Positions 1-8,158 of a stretch of DNA of 64,000 bases are shown here, in pieces. Made by a program: the position numbers and the translations under genes. The DNA is taken from assembly GCA_016713235.1 (NCBI GenBank), contig JADJPN010000003.1, forward strand, positions 587,855-651,854. Reading direction: 5' to 3'. Position 1 is the stretch's first letter. Every line of letters begins with the position of its first letter. The notes beneath the pieces are model-generated. The model was not told the origin of the DNA, did not search any database, and saw nothing but the letters and a program-made list of their open reading frames with translations. This stretch comes from Hyphomicrobiales bacterium (lineage in GTDB: Bacteria; Pseudomonadota; Alphaproteobacteria; Rhizobiales; Xanthobacteraceae).

Positions 1-114
1 CCCGATAACGCCTAGCTTCGTATCGCTGTAGTACGCGCGACAACGTCAGAAATCGGGATCGCAGGATTTAGCCGTAAGGCCAAGTACGAAAGCCGTAACC
101 GGCTAACGAAACGA

Positions 115-825
115 TCAGCGGCGCTTCGCCTGCTTTTTGGCTGTTTCAGGGGGCTGGTCGATTTTCTCAAACGCGAGCTTTGCGGAGTTTCGTGCATTCG
201 CGATGTGCCGGCGCGCTGCCTTACGCGCTTTCTCGGGGTCATGGTTCTTGATAGCGACATAGATCGCGTTCATTTCTTCGTAGCTGTCTTTCACGCGATT
301 AGGCAAAGACATGGAGCGTGCGCGCAGGAAGTTGACGCGCGCGAGTAAGCCTCCTTCGACTTGTTCGATAATCTTGTTACCGCAGTTGCGGAGTATGATG
401 GCGTAGAATTCGGTCGCAGTATTGATGCGCTCGACGGGATCGTTGCTCCGGCATGCGCGGCGAAAGCGTTCCAGCTGATCCGATAGTTCTTCGAGATCCG
501 GAGCCTTGATCGTAGCCGCGCAGCGCGCGGCAGCTTCGCCTTCGAGCAACTCACGCACTTCGTAGATTTCCTCGGCGTCGCGCCAGGATAGCACCGGAAT
601 TTGCGGGCCGCGGTTAGGGACGATCTCGATCAGACGCTCCGCCTGAAGGCTGCGCAGCGCTTCGCGTAGGGAAGGCCTGCTGACGCCAAGCGAACTACAA
701 AGCTGTGACTCGACGAGCCGGCTTCCGGGCTGGAAGACACCGGAAAGAATCGCGAAGCGTAGCTTCTCGACGACCTCCTGCTGAACAGTCCGCGGCACGA
801 TGCGAAGATCGAGTTTTATTGTCAT
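115..825 (-). CDS. GntR family regulator, FCD subfamily
   Basis: Transcription regulator with an N-terminal winged helix-turn-helix (about residues 15-75; the recognition region contains GVSRPSLREALRSL) followed by an all-helical FCD ligand-binding domain to the C-terminus. FCD regulators usually repress catabolic operons and release DNA on binding a small organic acid. The open frame extends upstream to 1071, but that extension has no family resemblance. ATG at 825 (MTIKLDLRIV) gives 236 residues, the usual family length. It is divergent from the alpha/beta hydrolase gene at 1148 and probably controls it and the importer behind it. The effector is unknown. Confidence 0.85.
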   Translation of the reverse strand: MTIKLDLRIVPRTVQQEVVEKLRFAILSGVFQPGSRLVESQLCSSLGVSRPSLREALRSLQAERLIEIVPNRGPQIPVLSWRDAEEIYEVRELLEGEAAARCAATIKAPDLEELSDQLERFRRACRSNDPVERINTATEFYAIILRNCGNKIIEQVEGGLLARVNFLRARSMSLPNRVKDSYEEMNAIYVAIKNHDPEKARKAARRHIANARNSAKLAFEKIDQPPETAKKQAKRR

Positions 826-1147
826 TGATGAGATCAAACGATTGATGGCGCGATGCGCGGCAACGAAACAGAACATCCCGCGACTTGCATATTGAACAAC
901 TTTTCCATGCACCACCGCAAACTCAACCGCACCGGAGAGCCAAGAACGCGTTTTGCACAGAACACGGCTGCGATTTGCATAACTGGCGTGCAGTGCGTCT
1001 CGTTCTTTTCCATTCGCAACATCATTGGGCTGGATTCCCAATAGTTCCAGGATTGACAGATTGTAAGGCAATCTGCTTGACTAACATTAGGCTTTAGAAC
1101 CGCTGGTTTCAAGTGCGGCAAGAGTTCTGCTCGGAAGCCGGAGGAGG
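826..1147. other. Divergent intergenic region
   Basis: This 322-base region separates the GntR gene (minus strand) from the hydrolase gene (plus strand). Apart from the inverted repeat at 1057-1075 I see no gene or clear promoter in it. Short frames here show no family resemblance. Confidence 0.5.
1057..1075. promoter_or_regulatory. Perfect inverted repeat, candidate operator
   Basis: CAGATTG, a five-base spacer (TAAGG), then CAATCTG form a perfect 7+7 base inverted repeat in the divergent intergenic region, followed at once by TTGACT, which could serve as a -35 element. Its place between a GntR gene and the gene it probably controls makes an operator role plausible. Binding is inferred, not shown. 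Confidence 0.4.
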
Positions 1148-1969
1148 ATGAGAGTGCAGGAAGAAATCCGCGTACACCGCGTCGATACTGGACGAATTGT
1201 TCTTAATGTCCGCGAGGTTGGGCGTGGCCCGCTAGCGATTTTTCTCCACGGCATCACCTCCAATGCGGCGGTGTGGGATCCGATCATGCTCGCCGTGCGA
1301 GAGGATTTTCGGTGCATCGGCGTCGACCAGCGCGGCCACGGCCTCAGCGATAAGCCGGCGGCCGGATACGCGGCACGCGATTTTGCGGAAGATGTGCTCG
1401 CTTTGATCAAGGCGTTGAAAGATGGCCCTGCGGTAATCGTCGGTCATTCGCTCGGTGCGCGCAACGCCGTAGTCGCGGCGACGATCGATCCGGGGCTCGT
1501 CAAATCGGTGGTGGCGGTGGACTTCACCCCGTTCATCGAAACGGAAGTACTCGATACGCTCGCGGCACGCGTGAATGGGGGCGACCGCTTGTTCGTTTCG
1601 CGTGCCGATATCGAGGCCTACCTACAGGATCGCTACCAGAAGATGCCCGCGGGTGCCGTTCGTCAACGTGCCATGACGGCGTTTCGCGAAGTCGAAGGTG
1701 GTTTTCGGCCGCTGGCCGATCCAAACGCGATGGCGTTGACCGCGCAGGGACTGCGCGAAGACCTCGAGCCAGCCTTCAAGGCAGTGACCCGTCCCACTCT
1801 CATCGTGCGCGGTGCGGAGAGCAAACTCGTTTCAGAATCCGCTCTAGAGAAAACCCGCAAGCTTCGTCCAGATCTTCCGGTGATCGTGGTCGAAAACACC
1901 GATCATTACGTCACAGAAGAAGCACCTGAAGAATCGATCCGGTTCATCAGGGAGTTTGCGAAAGCCTGA
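1148..1969 (+). CDS. alpha/beta hydrolase
   Basis: Soluble alpha/beta-hydrolase-fold enzyme of 273 residues, the usual size for C-C bond hydrolases, lactonases and esterases of aromatic catabolism. The oxyanion HG motif is near residue 35, the nucleophile elbow GHSLG has Ser101, and the catalytic His is near 253 in ENTDHYV. The usual acidic residue position carries RGAESKLV, so Glu may replace Asp. The Shine-Dalgarno GGAGGAGG touches the ATG at 1148, while GTG at 1154 has ideal six-base spacing, so translation may really begin two codons later. It lies between the GntR gene and an ABC importer. Its substrate cannot be told from sequence. Confidence 0.85.
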   Translation: MRVQEEIRVHRVDTGRIVLNVREVGRGPLAIFLHGITSNAAVWDPIMLAVREDFRCIGVDQRGHGLSDKPAAGYAARDFAEDVLALIKALKDGPAVIVGHSLGARNAVVAATIDPGLVKSVVAVDFTPFIETEVLDTLAARVNGGDRLFVSRADIEAYLQDRYQKMPAGAVRQRAMTAFREVEGGFRPLADPNAMALTAQGLREDLEPAFKAVTRPTLIVRGAESKLVSESALEKTRKLRPDLPVIVVENTDHYVTEEAPEESIRFIREFAKA

Positions 1970-2153
1970 GATGAGATACGCAGTTGTACCGTCCGCTACG
2001 AATGCCTCTGCGCCACCGCGTTGTTCGATCAGGGCGGAGTACTAGCGTGTCATGGTTGACGCACGGGCTTCCGTCCTTTCAGCCACAGCGAGGAACCGTA
2101 ACGCCTCGCTGTTCAGACATGACCGCATCCGTGCGCTTGCCGGATTGTTCAGC

Positions 2154-2924
2154 ATGAAACTCGATGTGAGAAATCTTGCGAAGGGAGTTGCCGGTATCGC
2201 CGCGGCCATCCTGGCATGGGAATCGATCCGTACCCTGCAGATCGTTGATCCGCGCGATCTGCCGTCGTTCTTGGCAATCCTTCAAACCGCTTTCAACGGC
2301 CTTTCGGGCGGAGAGCTCGCGCGCGCGCTGCTAGCGACGCTCGGCTCATGGTTGCCAGGCCTGCTGATTGCAACGGGAATCGGTATTGCTGCCGGCATCG
2401 CGCTCGCGCTGATGCCCCGGCTCGAAGTCGCTACCCGTCCGTTGCTTGAGTTCCTGCGGCCGATCCCTTCCGTCGCGCTCATTCCTGTTGCGCTTCTTGT
2501 GCTGGGCATCGGCCTGCAAATGCAGCTTTTCATGATCGCTTTCGCAAGCGTTTGGCCGGTCCTGTTCAGCGCCAAAGCAGGCGTGGAAAGCGTCGACCCG
2601 CGTTATCTCGAAACGGGAAGAGCGCTTGGCCTAGGTTGGGCAGGGCGCATGCTGCGAATTGTCGTGCCGAGTACATTGCCCTTCGTCGCGACCGGATTGC
2701 GCACGGCGTCTGCGATCGCGCTTGTGCTTGCGATTACCGTTGAAATGCTGACGGGCCGGCCCGGTATCGGTTTTTATATCGAGAACGTTCGTCTCAACGG
2801 ACTTGTCGTTGAAATGTGGGCGGCAATCTTTGTCGCAGGCGTGCTCGGCTATCTGGTGAACGCGTTGTTCATGGCTATCGAACGCAAAGCACTGCCGTGG
2901 AGTCCCGAAAATCGTGACCGCTAA
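2154..2924 (+). CDS. ABC transporter permease, NitT/TauT (SsuC) type
   Basis: Inner-membrane permease of the family that imports nitrate, taurine, sulfonates, aromatic acids and thiamine precursors. Hydrophobic segments run through the protein, and the cytoplasmic EAA-type loop (ETGRALGLGWAGRMLRIVVP) that docks to the ATPase is present. The open frame begins at 2052, but ATG at 2154 (MKLDVRNLAKG) gives 256 residues, normal for the family. Its end overlaps the next permease gene by 11 bases, so the two are co-translated. The two permeases probably form a heterodimer, since SsuC-type systems more often use one permease twice. Confidence 0.88.
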   Translation: MKLDVRNLAKGVAGIAAAILAWESIRTLQIVDPRDLPSFLAILQTAFNGLSGGELARALLATLGSWLPGLLIATGIGIAAGIALALMPRLEVATRPLLEFLRPIPSVALIPVALLVLGIGLQMQLFMIAFASVWPVLFSAKAGVESVDPRYLETGRALGLGWAGRMLRIVVPSTLPFVATGLRTASAIALVLAITVEMLTGRPGIGFYIENVRLNGLVVEMWAAIFVAGVLGYLVNALFMAIERKALPWSPENRDR

Positions 2925-3699
2925 GCGCAACCATATCGCACCATTTGTGTGGCAGATCTGCACGATCGCAGCATTGCTCGCGTTGTGGCAATGGGCAGCG
3001 TTGAATCATCCGGCTCCCCATCTTCCGACGCTGCAGAACATTGCGGCAGGCTACCTGCGACTTTGGCACGGTGACCTTCTGTTCACTGCGATCATTCCAA
3101 GCATGTCGCGTCTGGCAGTCGGTTTCTTCATTGCCGTCGCTGTAGGCTGCGTCCTCGGACTGATGCTCGGCTATCTCCGGGAGTTGGATCCCTGGATCCG
3201 GCCGGTGCTTGAATATCTGCGCTTCATTCCGGCAGTCGCTATTCTGCCCGCCGCACTGCTTCTGTTCGGCCCGACCGATACGATGCGCGTATTCGTGATC
3301 GCGTTCGGATCGGTATTTCCGGTACTGCTTGCCGCGATCGACGGTGCACGCCGTGTCGAACCTTTATTGCTGGAGGTTGCTCGCGTCGAACGACTGACAA
3401 TACCAGAGCGTCTATTCCGCGTCGTCCTTCCCGCCGCGATGCCGTCAATCTTTGCTGGCGTTCGCATCGCCCTCAGCATTGCGCTCGTAATGATGGTGAT
3501 CTCCGAGTTGATTGCCGCGGACAATGGTCTCGGCTTTTACATTCTTCGTAACCAACGGCTGTTTCAGACCGCCAACGTCTACGCTGGCGTGCTGACGATC
3601 GGCACGATCGGTCTGGTGCTGACGCTTGCGTTGCTCGCACTCGAGAAGCGCGTATTGGCCTGGCACCGTGGCTGGCGCGGTCTGGCAAATGCAGGATGA
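2914..3699 (+). CDS. ABC transporter permease, NitT/TauT (SsuC) type
   Basis: Second membrane subunit of the importer, 261 residues with a GTG start inside the end of the preceding permease gene. It has about six membrane segments and an EAA-type loop (EVARVERLTIPERLFRVVLP). It resembles the first permease along its whole length, which suggests an old duplication and a heterodimeric channel. Its stop overlaps an ATG of the ATPase gene. The importer's ligand is probably a small anion or aromatic acid, judged only by the neighbouring catabolic genes. Confidence 0.88.
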   Translation: MTAKRNHIAPFVWQICTIAALLALWQWAALNHPAPHLPTLQNIAAGYLRLWHGDLLFTAIIPSMSRLAVGFFIAVAVGCVLGLMLGYLRELDPWIRPVLEYLRFIPAVAILPAALLLFGPTDTMRVFVIAFGSVFPVLLAAIDGARRVEPLLLEVARVERLTIPERLFRVVLPAAMPSIFAGVRIALSIALVMMVISELIAADNGLGFYILRNQRLFQTANVYAGVLTIGTIGLVLTLALLALEKRVLAWHRGWRGLANAG

Positions 3700-3716
3700 A
3701 AGGCGAGGCTGAACCC

Positions 3717-4511
3717 ATGAATGAACCGATCCTGGTTATGGATGCTGTCAGCAAGGCGTATTCCGCCGCGGCGCCAATTCTGAAGGACATTTCGTTTAGT
3801 CAGAAGGCTGGCGAGTTCGTCGCCGTGGTTGGCCCTTCCGGTTGTGGCAAGACCACGATGCTTCGCTGTATCGCTGCGCTCATGCAGCCGGATCAGGGGC
3901 AGGTACTGCACAACGGCATGCATTTCTTCGATCCGCCGCCGTGGTTGTCGATCGTCTTTCAGGACTACAACCGCAGCCTGTTTCCGTGGCTTTCTGTACG
4001 ACGTAATGTCGCTTTCGGCCTTCGCGACATCGACAAGCGAGAACGGGACGAACGCGTGCAGACAGCGCTGCAAGCTGTCGCGCTTGAGCACGCTGCCGAT
4101 CTATACCCGTGGCAGCTTTCCGGCGGCATGCAGCAGCGTTGTGCGCTCGCGCGCTCTATCGTCGTGCAGCCAAAGCTGCTGTTGCTCGACGAGCCGTTCG
4201 CGTCCGTTGATGCCCAGACGCGCATTGATCTTCAGGACATGGTCATGGACATCTGTAAGAAGATGTCGCTCTCGACGCTATTGGTCACGCACGACATCGA
4301 CGAAGCGGTGTTCATGGCAGACAAGGTCGTCGTGCTCTCCACGCGTCCGGCTCATGTGGTCGAAGAAATTGCCGTCGACCTGCCGTGGCCGCGCGATCAG
4401 CTGACGACCAAAGAATCACCAGAATTTCTACGCTTGCGTCACCGCGTTTACACGCTCGTGCGCCACCAAGCGCAGAAACACGCCGGAGCTAACAGAGAGG
4501 AGCTAAAATGA
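3717..4511 (+). CDS. ABC transporter ATP-binding protein, SsuB/TauB type
   Basis: Cytoplasmic ATPase of the importer. Walker A is GPSGCGKT (about residues 39-46), the signature LSGGMQQR, Walker B LLLLDEPFA and the switch histidine VTHD are all present, so it should be active. An ATG at 3696 overlaps the permease stop, but ATG at 3717 (MNEPILVM) has AGGCGAGG at a good distance upstream and gives 264 residues, the normal family length. Its stop overlaps the start of the binding-protein gene by four bases. Confidence 0.9.
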   Translation: MNEPILVMDAVSKAYSAAAPILKDISFSQKAGEFVAVVGPSGCGKTTMLRCIAALMQPDQGQVLHNGMHFFDPPPWLSIVFQDYNRSLFPWLSVRRNVAFGLRDIDKRERDERVQTALQAVALEHAADLYPWQLSGGMQQRCALARSIVVQPKLLLLDEPFASVDAQTRIDLQDMVMDICKKMSLSTLLVTHDIDEAVFMADKVVVLSTRPAHVVEEIAVDLPWPRDQLTTKESPEFLRLRHRVYTLVRHQAQKHAGANREELK

Positions 4512-5459
4512 AAAATAAACTGACGATGGCAGCCGTCGCAATGGCTGCAGCAATGGCACTTTCCGTGCTTACGCCTTCGACGACCGTGCACGCGCAGGAG
4601 CAACTGACCGCTACGTGTCGGATATATCCCGGTTGGCATCTACGCCTACTTCTGGCGTGCTCGCGATGCCGGTTATTTCAAGGAAGAGAAACTCGAAGTC
4701 GAACTCGTGACGATGGCTGGCGGCGGGCAGATCATTCCCGCGCTTCAGTCGGGCGCCCTCGATTTTGGCATCTCCGACGCTCTTGGCGTGTTGAACGCGC
4801 GTAACGGCGGCATTCCCGTCACCTTCGTTTCGTTCAACTTCCAGCAGACCAGCGCCGACCCGGTCCACGCTGTGCTGACCATGGATCCGGATATCAAGAC
4901 CGGCGCGGATCTGAAGGGCAAAGCCGTCGCGACAAACCTGAGCTACAACACCGACTGGACGATGATGCGCGAATGGCTGCGCAAGCAGAACGTGGACATC
5001 AAGTCGGTCACGTTCCGCGAGGTGCCGTTCCCCGATATGCTTGCTGCGCTCCGTAACAAAACCGTATCCGCGGTTGGCGCGGTTGAGCCGTTCGTGACAT
5101 TCGGTAAAGAGCAGGGTGCTCGCGTGCTCGGCCACTACTTCACGGATGTGAAGTCGCCGAACGTGCTTTCGGGTATTGTGGCGACGACACCCTACATCGA
5201 AAAGAACAAGGACCTCGTGAAGCGCTTCGTGCGTGCGGTGAACCGCGCGATCGACGACTTCCAGGATCCAAAGGTTGCGCGCCAGACCATCGCGGCGAAC
5301 ACAAAGATTCCGCCGGCTGTCATTGAAAAAATGAACCTCGGTCAGTGGTCGAAGAATGTCCCCGCGGAGACGATGCAGTTCTGGGTCGATGCGGCCAAGA
5401 AGGAAGGCATCGTGAATGCAACGGCCGATCTCAAAGGCCTCGTCTGGGATAACAAGTGA
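4508..5459 (+). pseudogene. ABC substrate-binding protein (NMT1/SsuA-like), one frameshift
   Basis: Periplasmic binding protein for the importer just upstream. A clear signal peptide (MKNKLTMAAVAMAAAMALS, ending TTVHA) is followed after about seven residues by a frame change near 4605-4613. The next frame continues directly with VGYIPVGIYAYFWRARDAGY and then a normal NMT1/THI5-like domain to 5459. Removing one base (for example G at 4610) restores a full-length protein of about 316 residues. The rest is undamaged, so this may be a sequencing error or a very recent mutation. As written the product would stop at 4804. Confidence 0.8.
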
Positions 5460-5463
5460 ACCC

Positions 5464-5493
5464 TATGCGCTCGCGCTTTTGCGCGAGCGCATA
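5464..5493 (+). terminator. Hairpin terminator after the importer operon
   Basis: TATGCGCTCGCGC, a TTTT loop and the exact reverse complement form a perfect 13-base-pair stem directly after the binding-protein stop. The T-tract behind it is weak (ATTTC), so it may only attenuate read-through into the monooxygenase gene. Confidence 0.65.
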
Positions 5494-5511
5494 TTTCATC
5501 TGCAAACGTAA

Positions 5512-6657
5512 GTGGTGATGAAGATGGCGAATGTGAACAAACGAGGCGGTCGTACGCTGCATGCCGAGATCGCCGGTGCGGGCTTTGCCGGGCTGACAGC
5601 AGCAATTGCTTTGCGCCAGCGGGGCTGGAGTGTGACCCTGCACGAGAAGGGTCCGGAACTGCGGGCATTCGGGGCAGGCATTTATTTGTGGCACAACGGC
5701 CTGCGCGTTCTTGAAGGTCTCGGTGTCCTCGAGGATGTTCTGAGCGGGTCTCATACACCGCCGTCCTATGAGACATGGCGCCACAACAAGAGCGTGTCGA
5801 AAGAGACGTTCAACGGCTTGCCGTGGCGCATCATGACACGCCGGCATCTGCATGAGGCACTCGCAAATAAGGCACGTGCGGAAGGCGTCGAGGTACGCGT
5901 CAATTCCGAAGCCGTCGCTGCCGATCCGGCGGGTAAAGTTACTTTAGCAAGCGGCGAGGTCCGGGAAGCCGACCTCGTCGTGGGCGCCGATGGTGTCACG
6001 TCCAAGGTTCGCGATTCGATCGGTTTCAAGCAGGATCGCTGGATTTCAGTCGACGGCCTGATCCGTCTCATCGTGCCGCGTAAGAAGAAAGAACTCGGGT
6101 GCGGCGAGTGGGACAACACCATCGATATGTGGAACTTCTGGCCTCGTGTGCAGCGTATTCTCTATTCGCCGTGCAACGATCAGGAACTTTATCTGGGTTT
6201 GATGGCGCCCGCCGCCGATGAACGCGGCTCTAAAGTTCCGATCGATCTTGAGTATTGGCTTGAGATGTTTCCGTTTCTCGAGCCGGTGTTGGTCGAAGCG
6301 GCGAAATTGCAATCGGCACGGTACGATCGCTATGAAACGACCAAGCTCGACACATGGAATAAAGGGAAGGTCGCACTCGTAGGCGATGCAGCCCATGCGA
6401 TGTGCCCCGCAATAGCCCAAGGCGCGGGCTGTGCGATGGTGAATGCTTACAGCCTTGCGATGGAGCTTGCGGAGATCGTCGAGGTCGAAGAGGCGCTGCC
6501 ATCATGGGAGAAGCGCGTTCGGCCGATCACCGATCTCTGTCAGGCAATCTCCGGCGAGTATGCCGCAAACCGCTCGCTATCAAACGGCAACATGTTCACC
6601 CCGCGCGTGTTGGAAATAGCGCGCTATGACCCCACGCGCCGCGTTTACTCCTGGTAA
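5512..6657 (+). CDS. FAD-dependent monooxygenase, class A (PHBH fold)
   Basis: Single-component flavoprotein hydroxylase of 381 residues that would use NAD(P)H and oxygen to hydroxylate an aromatic or heteroaromatic ring. The three hallmark motifs are present: GAGFAG for FAD near residue 22, the DG motif VVGADGVTSKVR near 155, and the GD motif VALVGDAAHAMCP near 288. Size and layout resemble salicylate and 6-hydroxynicotinate 3-monooxygenases; the second would suit the Mo-hydroxylases in this window, but the substrate is unproved. The start is uncertain, with GTG 5512 and ATG 5518 and 5524 close together. A DUF1185 gene follows after about 60 bases. Confidence 0.85.
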   Translation: MVMKMANVNKRGGRTLHAEIAGAGFAGLTAAIALRQRGWSVTLHEKGPELRAFGAGIYLWHNGLRVLEGLGVLEDVLSGSHTPPSYETWRHNKSVSKETFNGLPWRIMTRRHLHEALANKARAEGVEVRVNSEAVAADPAGKVTLASGEVREADLVVGADGVTSKVRDSIGFKQDRWISVDGLIRLIVPRKKKELGCGEWDNTIDMWNFWPRVQRILYSPCNDQELYLGLMAPAADERGSKVPIDLEYWLEMFPFLEPVLVEAAKLQSARYDRYETTKLDTWNKGKVALVGDAAHAMCPAIAQGAGCAMVNAYSLAMELAEIVEVEEALPSWEKRVRPITDLCQAISGEYAANRSLSNGNMFTPRVLEIARYDPTRRVYSW

Positions 6658-6717
6658 ACGCGCCGTTTCAATTCACAGGCATTTGTGGGCACGCGCAAAG
6701 CCCATCAGGAGCAGGAA

Positions 6718-7305
6718 ATGAACGAAGAAAAAGAACTGTATGCGGCGTATGATATTCGCTGCTGGTACACAGCATCGCAGGAAGTGCTTCACGAAGGGGG
6801 GGCACGTGGCGACACACTGATCAAGGCCGCAGCAGCAGTCGTTATTCGCAATCCATTCGTTGGAAAGTTCGTTGCTGATTTGTCGTCATTAACGAAGCCT
6901 AGCGCGTTGCTTGGTGTCGCCCTCGGTAAGCGTGCGGCTGCGCAGCTCGGTGGACGCCCCGTGCTGAGCTATGGCAAGGGCGGCATCGCCGGTATCAACG
7001 GCGAACAGGAACACGTTGTCGCCTGTGTCACTACGATTTTCGGCGATGCGTTGCGGCAAGCGGTAGGCGGCGGTGAGGCGTGGATTTCATCCGCGTCGAA
7101 GACGGCAGTGGCCGGCACGCAGATCGATATTCCGCTCGCGCATAAAGACGAACTCTATATTCGTGCTCATTATGATGCGATGACGATCGCAGTTCCCGAT
7201 AGCCCGAGACCTGACGAAATCATGATCTGCGTCGCGGTCGCTACCGGTGGCCGCGTGCACGAACGCGTTGGCGGGAAATCCATCAACGATCTTTCGAAGA
7301 AATAG
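6718..7305 (+). CDS. Amino acid synthesis family protein (AA_synth, DUF1185)
   Basis: Protein of 195 residues from ATG 6718 (MNEEKELYAAYD), chosen because GAGCAGG lies just upstream and the frame before it shows no family resemblance. It matches the DUF1185/AA_synth family by pattern: a Gly/Ala-rich middle (PSALLGVALGKRAAAQLGG), then YGKGGIAGINGEQEH and the C-terminal VHERVGGKS. The biochemical role of this family is not established despite its name. Members often sit in catabolic operons with amidohydrolases and LLM enzymes. Here it is placed between a flavin monooxygenase and a PEBP-like protein. Confidence 0.75.
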   Translation: MNEEKELYAAYDIRCWYTASQEVLHEGGARGDTLIKAAAAVVIRNPFVGKFVADLSSLTKPSALLGVALGKRAAAQLGGRPVLSYGKGGIAGINGEQEHVVACVTTIFGDALRQAVGGGEAWISSASKTAVAGTQIDIPLAHKDELYIRAHYDAMTIAVPDSPRPDEIMICVAVATGGRVHERVGGKSINDLSKK

Positions 7306-7355
7306 CCCGGGCCAACTAGGTCTGCAATTCACGGTAGGGACGATAAGGAGAGATA

Positions 7356-7810
7356 ATGCCCCTCAACATCAAGGATCTTAAGATTGAAAGCCTGGACTTC
7401 GAGCCGCTCGGCCGGATGAAAGATGAGCATGCAGGCGATAAGGGCAATGTGATCCCGCGGCTGAAGATCAGCGGAGCGCCGAAAGAGGCGGTAGAACTCG
7501 CCGTGATCTGTCATGATCCCGATGCGCCGCTGGCACGCGGCTTTACGCACTGGACGCTCACGGCATTCCGACCGGCACTACCGATCTCACGGGAGCACAG
7601 GAAAAATTCCGGCCGGGGCCGAACGGTGCCGGACAGCCGGGTTATTACGGCCCGCAGCCGCCGGCAGGTCACGGTCTGCATCATTACTATTTCTGGGTGT
7701 ACGCCCTGAATAAGAAGGTCGAAGGCACGCCGAACCGCGAAGAATTCCTCGAGCGTTACAAAGATAACATCATCGAACAGAACCGCGTCGTAGGAATCTA
7801 CAGCAATTAA
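7356..7810 (+). pseudogene. YbhB/YbcL (PEBP/Raf kinase inhibitor-like) protein, one frameshift
   Basis: Small soluble protein of the phosphatidylethanolamine-binding-protein fold. The first part contains the family signature around ICHDPDAPLARGFTHWTL. At about 7559-7560 one base is missing; in the next frame the protein continues with GIPTGTTDL, then GHGLHHYYFWVYAL, to a stop at 7808-7810, making about 151 residues. GGAGAG precedes the ATG. Both halves are well preserved, so this is either a sequencing error or a young pseudogene. Its role in the operon is unknown. Confidence 0.78.
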
Positions 7811-7842
7811 TTGTTGTGACCTTTGCGGTCTACAGTTCTAGA

Positions 7843-7874
7843 CATCGGTCAGCGGCTACGGCTGCTGACCGATG
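7843..7874 (+). terminator. Hairpin after the PEBP-like gene
   Basis: CATCGGTCAGC and GCTGACCGATG form a perfect 11-base-pair stem around a ten-base loop, about 30 bases after the stop. Only a few scattered T residues follow. It probably ends the first transcription unit. Confidence 0.6.
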
Positions 7875-8132
7875 ATCTCATATGATTTTGCCGCGACGGC
7901 AGTACTTTATTTTATTCCGACGGTCGAAATAGACGAGAGAGCCCGGTTGGCCATCGGCTCCATTCACCCACCTGCGCGGGTCAAATATGCCTACGGCCGC
8001 TAGTCTTACGTCCGCAAACCAGCATTTGTCCGGCAATCGCCAATTTGCTTCGCTCCGCGTTCTGCGGTGCCAAATCAGTTTGTGCGAGGCAGCATAACAA
8101 GCGGTTGACGCTTGCTTTTCTGCTCCGCTAAC

Positions 8133-8145
8133 TTTGTCGGACAAA
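8133..8145. promoter_or_regulatory. Palindromic GntR-type operator
   Basis: TTTGTCGGACAAA is a perfect 13-base palindrome 13 bases before the TTG start of the GntR/FadR-like gene. It fits the general form of FadR/FCD operators, in which GT and AC half-sites are separated by three bases. Autoregulation of the gene, and of the Liv-type operon behind it, is the likely role (inference). Confidence 0.6.
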
Positions 8146-8158
8146 CGTCGAGAGTCCA

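Larger units (their letters stand above)
7811..8158. other. Intergenic region between two catabolic units
   Basis: These 348 bases hold a hairpin near the start and a palindromic operator near the end, each listed separately. A 97-codon minus-strand frame covers the middle, but its product resembles nothing and it has no ribosome binding site, so I do not call it a gene. A weaker copy of the palindrome half, TTGTCCGGCAA, is near 8024. Confidence 0.5.

Noticed and set aside
826..1071. 82-residue N-terminal extension of the first GntR protein
   Set aside because: No similarity to the family; a winged helix normally lies within the first 20-30 residues, as it does from ATG 825.
2052..2153. N-terminal extension of the first permease from 2052
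   Set aside because: The 34 extra residues are polar and unlike the family; ATG 2154 gives the normal length.
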